A stretch of 32,296 nt of DNA from positions 1 through 32,296 of the forward strand of contig JBPOIS010000032.1 in NCBI GenBank assembly GCA_052034295.1. Direction: 5' to 3'. Below the pieces are notes generated by a model, which was not told where the DNA came from, did not search any database, and saw only the letters and a list, made by a program, of their open reading frames with translations. Each line of letters starts with the position of its first letter. Positions within the stretch are counted from its first letter, which is position 1. The stretch is from JBPOIS01 sp052034295. GTDB taxonomy: Bacteria; Pseudomonadota; Gammaproteobacteria; Pseudomonadales; Moraxellaceae. The position numbers and the translations under genes were made by a program. Shown piece by piece: positions 1-6,132 of this stretch.

Positions 1-70
1 TCAGAAGTGAAACGACTTAGCGCCGATGGTAGTGTGGCATTCGCCATGTGAGAGTAGGTCATCGTCAGCT
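1..70 (+). rRNA. rrf: 5S ribosomal RNA, 3' part
   Basis: The first 70 bases match the 3' half of bacterial 5S rRNA, equivalent to about position 48 onward of the E. coli molecule. The loop sequence TCAGAAGTGAAACG, the block AGCGCCGATGGTAGTGTGG and the helix element GAGAGTAGG are all present. The 5' end lies outside the window. It is the last gene of an rRNA operon on the plus strand, followed directly by an intrinsic terminator. The exact 3' end is uncertain by a few bases. Confidence 0.95.
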
Positions 71-80
71 CATTATCCAA

Positions 81-113
81 AATCCCCCGGCCTAATACCG
101 GGGGATTTTTTTT
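81..113 (+). terminator. Intrinsic terminator of the rRNA operon
   Basis: A perfect 10-bp stem (AATCCCCCGG pairing with CCGGGGGATT) encloses a 7-nt loop and runs into eight T residues. It starts about 10 nt after the 5S rRNA and is the obvious rRNA operon terminator. Confidence 0.95.
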
Positions 114-148
114 GGCTTGAAAAAGACCGTTTCATGTGGCGTGCCGCC

Positions 149-179
149 AAAAAAAAGGGCCCTGCAGGCCCTTTTTTTT
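149..179 (-). terminator. Bidirectional terminator after desT
   Basis: The stem AAAGGGCC / GGCCCTTT has a 5-nt CTGCA loop and is flanked by A8 on the left and T8 on the right, so it can terminate in both directions. On the minus strand it sits just after the stop codon of the TetR repressor. On the plus strand it backs up the rRNA terminator. Confidence 0.9.
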
Positions 180-195
180 GCTGTCAAAACACGGC

Positions 196-876
196 TCAAA
201 GGTCGCTGCGCCAGTGGGAGATGCCGCGCAGCAGCAGCTGGCTCTGGCGGGTGGTACGCTGGATCAGCAGCTCGCGCTGTTCGGCGGTGGTGGCATCATT
301 GAGCCAGCGCATGGCCCAGGCAAAGGCCAGGTTGGTCAGCAGCTCTGACATGATGGTCAGGTCAGCCTCATTCATTTTGGCAAAATCCGGCAGTTGCCGC
401 ACATCCTGGGTCAGGCCGTGGGTGAAGCGGTTGATTTCTGCATCAATGCGCTCGCGCACCCGAGCCACCCCGCCCCAGCGCTCAGCCACGATGAAGCGCC
501 AATGCTCCGGGTTGGCGTGGACTGCATGAAAAAACACCTCGATGCTGAGCCGGGTCCGGCTGAATGCGGGCGTGGCGTAACTGTTGCGTAGACCCGCCAG
601 CAGGTCCTGCAGGCTCACACAGACCTGATCGGCCAGTTCCACCCCCAGACTGTCCATGTCGGCAAAGTGCCGGTAAAACGCTGCGGGTACCACCCCTGCG
701 GTGCGGGTGATTTCACGCAGGCTGATTTCTGCGAAGGAGCGCCCGGTACTGCTGAGCGCCAATGCGGCATCGAGCAGGGCCTGATGGGTTTTTTGCTTGC
801 GGCTGTCGCGCCGCTGCTGCATCCCAATGGGGGCTGCCTGCTCTGTGTCCCTGGAGCTTTCTTCGGGTACCACCAT
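196..876 (-). CDS. desT: TetR-family repressor of unsaturated fatty acid synthesis (DesT/FabR type)
   Basis: The product is 226 aa with a TetR helix-turn-helix at about residues 48-71 (SFAEISLREITRTAGVVPAAFYRHF), closely resembling the FabR/DesT signature in which LREI.R.AG is followed by FYRHF. FabR and DesT sense the acyl-CoA/acyl-ACP pool and repress unsaturated fatty acid genes. The gene is divergent from a ferredoxin-type reductase and a desaturase, as desT is from desCB in Pseudomonas aeruginosa, so those genes are the likely targets. I chose the ATG at 876. A TTG one codon upstream is possible, and so is an internal ATG at residue 20, because the first 25 residues are unlike the family and no strong ribosome binding site is visible. 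Family assignment is firm. The ligand response is inferred from the family. Confidence 0.88.
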   Translation of the reverse strand: MVVPEESSRDTEQAAPIGMQQRRDSRKQKTHQALLDAALALSSTGRSFAEISLREITRTAGVVPAAFYRHFADMDSLGVELADQVCVSLQDLLAGLRNSYATPAFSRTRLSIEVFFHAVHANPEHWRFIVAERWGGVARVRERIDAEINRFTHGLTQDVRQLPDFAKMNEADLTIMSELLTNLAFAWAMRWLNDATTAEQRELLIQRTTRQSQLLLRGISHWRSDL

Positions 877-908
877 CAAACATCACAGCCAGATTGAATC
901 AAGTTCTT

Positions 909-937
909 GTTATACCTGAATGGCGCAACAGCGTCAT
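909..937 (-). promoter_or_regulatory. Candidate sigma-70 promoter of desT
   Basis: Read on the minus strand, an ATGACG -35 (4 of 6 consensus) is separated by 17 nt from a TATAAC -10 (5 of 6). This gives a leader of roughly 25 nt before the ATG at 876. It does not overlap the two operators further right. Sequence match only. Confidence 0.5.
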
Positions 938-974
938 CTGTCGTGACCGGCGCGTGCACGTGTAGGGTGTTAAA

Positions 975-992
975 AGTGAACATATGTTGACT
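975..992. promoter_or_regulatory. DesT/FabR-like operator 1
   Basis: AGTGAACATATGTTGACT is an 18-bp palindrome with one mismatched pair, with half-sites GTGAAC-N4-GTTGAC. It resembles the GTGAAC-type palindromes bound by DesT/FabR, as I recall them. It overlaps the -35 element of the desC promoter, which is where a repressor would act. Confidence 0.7.
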
Positions 993-1015
993 TTTTCGAT
1001 TTGAGTGCAGATAAT
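987..1015 (+). promoter_or_regulatory. Sigma-70 promoter of desC-desB
   Basis: TTGACT (-35, 5 of 6) at 987-992 and GATAAT (-10, 5 of 6) at 1010-1015 are separated by exactly 17 nt. The expected start site is near 1022, giving a leader of about 70 nt before the desC ATG at 1095. Operator 1 covers the -35 and operator 2 begins just after the -10. Confidence 0.75.
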
Positions 1016-1017
1016 AA

Positions 1018-1035
1018 AGTGAACGAGTGTTTACA
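1018..1035. promoter_or_regulatory. DesT/FabR-like operator 2
   Basis: The half-sites GTGAAC-N4-GTTTAC lie at 1019-1034, again one mismatch from a perfect palindrome and with the same left half-site as operator 1. It covers the expected transcription start of desC. Centre-to-centre distance to operator 1 is 43 bp, about four helical turns. Confidence 0.65.
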
Positions 1036-1094
1036 AAACTGGGCGACCCCGATTGGGGACTGGCTCAGGCAGGACCCGAGAAAGGAGTGTGCAC

Positions 1095-2144
1095 ATGCGG
1101 CTGTCCACGGTTCAACAGCAAACCACCCGATCGCTTCAGCACTGGGCACAGCGCTGGGTGCGGCCGGATTTTGCCGATTTTGTGCTGTCTCGGGTCAATC
1201 CACTGTGGCGGCTGGACCGTCCAGCGGCGCGGGTTGAGGCCATTCATCCCCTGGCACCGGGTCTGGTGGCGTTACAGTTGCTGCCGAACGGGCATTTTCG
1301 GGATGGCGAGGCCGGGCAGTTTGTGCTGGTCACCGTGCAGATTGATGGCATCAATCACCAGCGGGCCTACAGTCTGGTCAGTGCCCCCGGTGAAAGGCCG
1401 CTGCGGCTGGGGGTTCGGGTTCAGGGCCGGGTGTCGCGCCATCTGGCCACCAAGGTGTCGGTGGGCGATGTTCTGGAACTCAGTCAGCCCCAGGGCGAGC
1501 TGGTGCTGACGGCGGGGGATCAAGCGCCGGTGTTGCTGATGGGGGCGGGCAGTGGCCTGAGTCCGCTGATGGCGCTGGCGGCTGCGGCTGTACGACAAGG
1601 ACGCCGGGTGTTTGTGCTGCAGTTTGGCCGTCAGCCGATCCATGCGGCGCAGTTGCAGGCGCTGGAGCAGACGTCAGGCGGGCTGTTGGGTTGGCACTGG
1701 GTGGATTCCGCCCAACAGCGCTTTGAGCCCACGCTGCTGCAGATGCTGCCCTGGGATTGGCAGCAGGCCCAGGCCTATGTGTGTGCGCCTGTGGGGCTGC
1801 TGCAGGCGGTGCAACAGTGCTGGGCAGAAGCTGGGCAGTCGGAGCGGCTGCACACAGAACAGTTTGTCCTGCCGCCGCTGGCACAGGGCAGTGAGCCCCA
1901 GCCGGTACAGCTGCAGCGGCAGCACCGTGAGGTGGTGGTGCAGGGCACCCTGTTGGCCGGACTGGAGCAGGCTGGGCTGTCCCCGGCATCCGGCTGTCGG
2001 ATGGGCATTTGCAACAGCTGCACCTGCGTGAAGCAATCCGGCGCCACCCGCAATGTGCTGACCGGTGAAATCAACACTGAACCGCAGGTGGCCATCAAGC
2101 TGTGCATCAGCGAGCCGGTGGGCCCGGTGACACTGGATTTTTGA
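1095..2144 (+). CDS. desC: Flavodoxin/ferredoxin reductase with C-terminal 2Fe-2S domain, electron donor to the desaturase
   Basis: This 349-aa protein has three modules. The FAD-binding barrel carries RAYS at residues 90-93. The NAD(P)-binding domain carries GAGSGLSP at 150-157. A C-terminal plant-type ferredoxin domain has cluster ligands C301, C306, C309 and C337 in the CX4CX2CX27C pattern, with C311 as an extra cysteine. The order resembles P. aeruginosa DesC, which passes NADPH electrons to the desaturase DesB. The start at 1095 is supported by AAAGGAGT ending 6 nt upstream; the in-frame codons before it lack family similarity. The desaturase follows after 30 nt, so the two form an operon behind the operator-flanked promoter. 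Confidence 0.92.
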   Translation: MRLSTVQQQTTRSLQHWAQRWVRPDFADFVLSRVNPLWRLDRPAARVEAIHPLAPGLVALQLLPNGHFRDGEAGQFVLVTVQIDGINHQRAYSLVSAPGERPLRLGVRVQGRVSRHLATKVSVGDVLELSQPQGELVLTAGDQAPVLLMGAGSGLSPLMALAAAAVRQGRRVFVLQFGRQPIHAAQLQALEQTSGGLLGWHWVDSAQQRFEPTLLQMLPWDWQQAQAYVCAPVGLLQAVQQCWAEAGQSERLHTEQFVLPPLAQGSEPQPVQLQRQHREVVVQGTLLAGLEQAGLSPASGCRMGICNSCTCVKQSGATRNVLTGEINTEPQVAIKLCISEPVGPVTLDF

Positions 2145-2174
2145 AAAATTCTGGATTCTTTGAGGAAAAACAAC

Positions 2175-3341
2175 ATGAATCAGGCCGTTCACCCCGAATT
2201 GCTGCAGCGTGCTGTGCTGCAAACGCCCTCGCGCTCCCGCCCGCTCAGTGTGGCCGAAACCGAAGCCTTTGGCGCTGCCCTGGAGGCGATTCGCCAGGAG
2301 GTGGTGCAGTCGCTGGGCGCTCAGGATGCCGCGTACATCCGCCGGGTGCAGACGGCTGTGCGTCACGGCGAAATCACCAGCCGGGCTGTGCTGATGTTTG
2401 GCGGCTGGCTGCCGCCGCTGTGGCTGCTGGGGACTGTGGGGCTGGGCCTGACCAAGATCGTCGAAAACATGGAGCTGGGCCACAATGTCATGCATGGCCA
2501 GTACGACTGGCTCAATGACGACAGCCTGCGCGGCAGTACCTATGACTGGGACAATGTCTGCGCGGGCGGCAACTGGCGGCATTCGCACAATTTTGTGCAC
2601 CATACCTACACCAATGTGGTTGGCAAGGACCGGGATGTGGGCTATGGGCTGCTGCGGCTGTTCCCCGAGCAGTACTGGGTGCGTGGGCATCTGCTGAACC
2701 TGCCCAAAATGGTGCTGTTGGCCCTGCTGTTTGAGTGGGCGGTGGGGGTGCATGACCTCGACCTGATCCGGGTGCTGCGCAAGCCGAATGGCCGCGAGCT
2801 GCTGCCCGAAGTGGCTGGGCCGTTTGTGCGCAAGATCCGCCGCCAGATGCTCAAGGATTATGTGTTTTTTCCGCTGCTGGCCGGTCCGATGGCGCTGCCA
2901 GTGCTGGCGGGCAATCTGGGTGCCAACGTGATCCGCAATGTCTGGGCCTTCACGGTGATTTTCTGTGGGCACTTCACCGAGACGGTGGAGGTGTTTGAAA
3001 AATCCTGCCTGCAGCAGGAAACCCGGGCCCAGTGGTACCTGCGCCAGCTGAAAAGTTCCAGCAACATCGAGGGCGGGCGCTGGCTGCATTTTTTCAGTGG
3101 CAACCTGAGCCACCAGATCGAGCACCATCTGTTTCCGGATCTGCCTGCCAACCGCTACGCCGAAATTGCGCTGAAAGTGCGCGCGCTGTGCGAGCAGTAT
3201 GGCCAGCACTACAGCACCGGCCGGCTCAGCCATCAGTTCGGTCAGGTGGTGCGGCGGGCGGCACTGTACTCGCTGCCCAATCCAGCGGTGAAAAAAGTCA
3301 CGGCCCTGCAGCAGCGGCTGCGTGGCTGGCTGCGGCGTTGA
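2175..3341 (+). CDS. desB: Membrane fatty-acyl (acyl-CoA) desaturase
   Basis: The 388-aa protein carries the three histidine boxes of integral membrane di-iron desaturases: HNVMH at residues 103-107, HSHNFVHH at 136-143 and HQIEHH at 313-318, the last followed by the typical LFPDLP. Hydrophobic stretches around residues 75-92 and 225-270 fit membrane segments. It should insert a double bond into saturated acyl chains, using electrons from the reductase encoded just upstream. The ATG at 2175 has TGAGGA about 8 nt upstream; a TTG five codons earlier is less likely. The operon pairing with desC and a DesT-type repressor supports a DesB-like role. The exact bond position (delta-9 in P. aeruginosa DesB) is inferred. 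Confidence 0.92.
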   Translation: MNQAVHPELLQRAVLQTPSRSRPLSVAETEAFGAALEAIRQEVVQSLGAQDAAYIRRVQTAVRHGEITSRAVLMFGGWLPPLWLLGTVGLGLTKIVENMELGHNVMHGQYDWLNDDSLRGSTYDWDNVCAGGNWRHSHNFVHHTYTNVVGKDRDVGYGLLRLFPEQYWVRGHLLNLPKMVLLALLFEWAVGVHDLDLIRVLRKPNGRELLPEVAGPFVRKIRRQMLKDYVFFPLLAGPMALPVLAGNLGANVIRNVWAFTVIFCGHFTETVEVFEKSCLQQETRAQWYLRQLKSSSNIEGGRWLHFFSGNLSHQIEHHLFPDLPANRYAEIALKVRALCEQYGQHYSTGRLSHQFGQVVRRAALYSLPNPAVKKVTALQQRLRGWLRR

Positions 3342-3351
3342 TCTGCAGCAT

Positions 3352-3380
3352 AAAAAAAACCGGCCCTGTGCCGGTTTTTT
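3352..3380. terminator. Bidirectional terminator between desB and the exported-protein operon
   Basis: AACCGGC (3358-3364) pairs with GCCGGTT (3370-3376) around a 5-nt loop, with an A-run on the left and T6 on the right. It lies 10 nt after the desB stop and just after the convergent gene's stop, so it can serve both operons. Confidence 0.88.
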
Positions 3381-3384
3381 GCAT

Positions 3385-6117
3385 TCAGGGGCCGTTGTAG
3401 CGCACCGCAAAATTAAACAGGTATTGTTCGCCGGGGCGCAGGGTGGGCACCGTGCCGCTGACATTGCCGGTGTTGCCGACTGCCGGGCCGCTCAGGCTGG
3501 CTGGGGTGCAGCCTGTGCAGGTGGGGCCGGATTCCAGCAGGGTTGCCGCAGGCACACCGTCGTGGAAGGTGAACTGGGTGACGGTGGTGGTGCCTTCGTT
3601 GCGCACGGTCAGCCGGTACAGCACGCACTGGCCCGAACCGTTGCTGTTGCGCTGGATCGGCAGGGTGGCACTGGTGTAGCTGCCCTCGGGCGTGCCATCA
3701 CAGTTGCTGTCCAGGGCCTGTTGTTTGGACAGGCGGATCTGGGTGGCACCCAGCGTGGTGATGTCGGTGACCCGATCCAGCTCGGTGCCGGTGTTGTCGA
3801 GCAGGCGGATGAGGGTGGTGTTTTCGGCGTTCTGTGCGGTGAGGCCGTTGTTTTGTACTTTGGCAAACAGGCGGATGCTTTCTCCGGCATCCAGTCCGGC
3901 ACTGCCATTGCTGATGAAGGCATCCAGATCGGTGACGATGGGGTCGGTGCTGTCGAGCACACCATTGTCGTTGCTGTCGTAGTACAGCGTGGTGACAAAG
4001 CCGCTCTGGCTCTGGGTGATGGCAAACGGCTGGGTGGCGGTGAGGGCAGTGGTGCCGTTGTTGCGCAGGATGTGGGTGTAGACGATGGTACCGCCGGGCG
4101 CAATCTGGCCACGCAGGTCCGGTTCAAACGACAGGGCGGCATTGACGGCGCTGAGGTTGATGGCGTCCTTGATCGTGTCGAATCCAGGATTGGTGGTCAG
4201 GTTGCTGGTGACATAGGCCGCACTGGCGGCGCGGAAATAAATCGGCACATTGTTCTGGCTGCTGACACTGGAGTCGGCCTGCACGATGGCGCAGACATAC
4301 TGGGTTTCATTGCTGGCCAGAACGCGGGTCTGGCTGAGCGGTGCCCCTGGGGTGGTGCAGCTGTTGCCAGCGTCGGCCTGGGCAAAACGCACGCTGATGC
4401 CTGCGGGCAGGCTGATCTGGGCAAAATTGCCATCGGCATCGGCACTGAGGACATAGCTGGTGGGCTGTCCGGTGTTTTTGACCGCCAGCGGAAAAATCAC
4501 CTGGCCTCCGGCATTGAGGCTCAGGGTCTTGAGCGCCGCGCCGGCATTGTCCACCACCCCGTTGCCGGTTCCGGTCACGGGCGACTGGTTGGTCAGGTCC
4601 ACCAGGGTGGCGGTGATGGTACTGAACACGTCGTTGGTGGGGTCACTGAGGGCCGGACTGGCCACGGACTGGGCCCGGAGCACCGCCGTGTAGGCCGCTG
4701 CCGTGCTGTCGGTGAAGCCCAGCGGCAGGCGGATTTTGACCACCACCGGGAAGGCGCTGCCTGCGGCCAGCGGACCGGTGTCCGGGATGCCGTCGCCATT
4801 GCTGTCCAGCAGCGGGGTCGCCCCGTCGGCGCGGTACAGCTCCACCACGCTGCCTGCAGGCAGGGTACTGGCGGCATTCAGGGTGATGTTGTAGGTGTCG
4901 GCAATGTTGCCGGTGTTCCAGACGTAATTGGTGTAGCTGGCCACGGCACCCTGGGCCAGGTTGCTCAACGTCTGGGTGTCGTTGGCCGGTGCAGTGCTGG
5001 CCGAACTGGCCAGGCTGTTCATCACCACCCCGTAGCTGGGACTGACCGTCAGCAGCGCGGTGTTGGTTGAGGTGGTAACGTTGTTGTTGGTGCTGACGTT
5101 GTTGTCCGGGTCGTACACCACCGGGACGGTGTTGGGGATGGTGACGGCGGTGGCGCTGTTGACCTGGACCGTGAATTGCAGGGTACCGCTGCCATTGGCT
5201 GGGACTGAAGCCAGTACAGCGGTGACCACTTTGGTGGTGCCGTTGTAGTCATAGGCAAGCCCGGCGCTGTCACCTCCCGCCGCATCCGTCACCGTAGGGC
5301 CGCCAGACCACTGGCCGGACCCGGACTGGTACACCAGCGTGGCCGGCAGGGTGTCGGTCAGGGTGACGCTGCCCGAGGCAATGCTGGACAGGTTACGGTA
5401 GCTCAGGGTCACCGTGACCGTGGTGCCATTGCTGGCCGTGGTGGCTGAGAATGCCTTGGTGACTTCAATCACCGCATTGCTGCTGACCACCAGTGAATCA
5501 TTGTTGCTGACGGCCGGAACGGTGTTATCGCCGTTGGACTGGGCACTGAGGGTCAGGGCATTGGCATAGGTGGCGGCACTGGTGCCCACCGGGACGGTGG
5601 CCATGACCAGCAGGCCAATCCGCTCGCCGGGCCGCAGCGGCAGGGCAGCCAACTCAGCCGCAGTGAGGGCGGCACCATCGGCCACGCCGTCCCGGTTGCG
5701 GTCCAGATAGACGGCTTCATCGGTAAAGTTCACGGCATCACTGGCCAGATCGGTCAGGGTCAGCGTGTAGGTGTCGTTGCTGTTGCCGGTGTTGCGCAGC
5801 TCATGGCTGAAGCGGATCACCTGCCCCGCAACCCCATAGCGGCTCTGTGTGGCGGTCAGGGTCAGGGCGTACACCGGCAGGATGGTGGTCTGGACCGTGT
5901 TGGAACGGCTGCTTTGCACCACGGTGGAGCCTTCTTCAACAAACTCCCCCAGGGCCACGTTGCTGATCAGCGTGCCAGCCAGCGGGATCGCAGCTTCAGC
6001 CAGCGGCACTGGATCGGTGGCGGCCCAGCTCACCGGGACCACCGCCAGCGTCATGGCCAGACACAGCGGCAACAGGCGCGAAGCCAGGCCAGCAGGGGGA
6101 AGGGTGAACAGGCGCAT
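3385..6117 (-). CDS. Large exported DUF11-like beta-repeat protein, second of a tandem pair
   Basis: The 910-aa product begins with a likely Sec signal peptide: basic start, hydrophobic core at about 13-31, cleavage near SWA-ATD. The rest is a chain of Ser/Thr/Asn/Gly-rich beta-sandwich-like repeats. Phrases such as LRNTGNSNDTYTLTL and LTDTLPATLVYQSGSG are typical of DUF11/conserved-repeat domains of surface proteins. Four acidic loops resembling EF-hand or thrombospondin type-3 calcium sites start at D139, D438, D714 and D803; the second is DSNGDGIPD. There is no LPXTG, PEP-CTERM, autotransporter barrel or other anchor at the C-terminus, so the final location is unknown. It starts 15 nt after the stop of the upstream paralogue and shares its loop positions, indicating a duplicated operon. 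Function is unknown; adhesion or cell-envelope structure is only a guess. Confidence 0.85.
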   Translation of the reverse strand: MRLFTLPPAGLASRLLPLCLAMTLAVVPVSWAATDPVPLAEAAIPLAGTLISNVALGEFVEEGSTVVQSSRSNTVQTTILPVYALTLTATQSRYGVAGQVIRFSHELRNTGNSNDTYTLTLTDLASDAVNFTDEAVYLDRNRDGVADGAALTAAELAALPLRPGERIGLLVMATVPVGTSAATYANALTLSAQSNGDNTVPAVSNNDSLVVSSNAVIEVTKAFSATTASNGTTVTVTLSYRNLSSIASGSVTLTDTLPATLVYQSGSGQWSGGPTVTDAAGGDSAGLAYDYNGTTKVVTAVLASVPANGSGTLQFTVQVNSATAVTIPNTVPVVYDPDNNVSTNNNVTTSTNTALLTVSPSYGVVMNSLASSASTAPANDTQTLSNLAQGAVASYTNYVWNTGNIADTYNITLNAASTLPAGSVVELYRADGATPLLDSNGDGIPDTGPLAAGSAFPVVVKIRLPLGFTDSTAAAYTAVLRAQSVASPALSDPTNDVFSTITATLVDLTNQSPVTGTGNGVVDNAGAALKTLSLNAGGQVIFPLAVKNTGQPTSYVLSADADGNFAQISLPAGISVRFAQADAGNSCTTPGAPLSQTRVLASNETQYVCAIVQADSSVSSQNNVPIYFRAASAAYVTSNLTTNPGFDTIKDAINLSAVNAALSFEPDLRGQIAPGGTIVYTHILRNNGTTALTATQPFAITQSQSGFVTTLYYDSNDNGVLDSTDPIVTDLDAFISNGSAGLDAGESIRLFAKVQNNGLTAQNAENTTLIRLLDNTGTELDRVTDITTLGATQIRLSKQQALDSNCDGTPEGSYTSATLPIQRNSNGSGQCVLYRLTVRNEGTTTVTQFTFHDGVPAATLLESGPTCTGCTPASLSGPAVGNTGNVSGTVPTLRPGEQYLFNFAVRYNGP

Positions 6118-6132
6118 GGGATCTGTCTCGGC

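Noticed and set aside
1674..3464. A 596-codon open frame on the minus strand opposite desC and desB.
   Set aside because: It is antisense to two well-identified genes, is His/Gln/Pro-rich without domains, and crosses a terminator.
3322..5070. A 582-codon open frame on the plus strand opposite the second exported-protein gene.
   Set aside because: It is a shadow of GC-rich coding sequence on the other strand: Gly/Val/Ala-rich composition, no recognisable domain, no ribosome binding site, and it begins inside the desB end.
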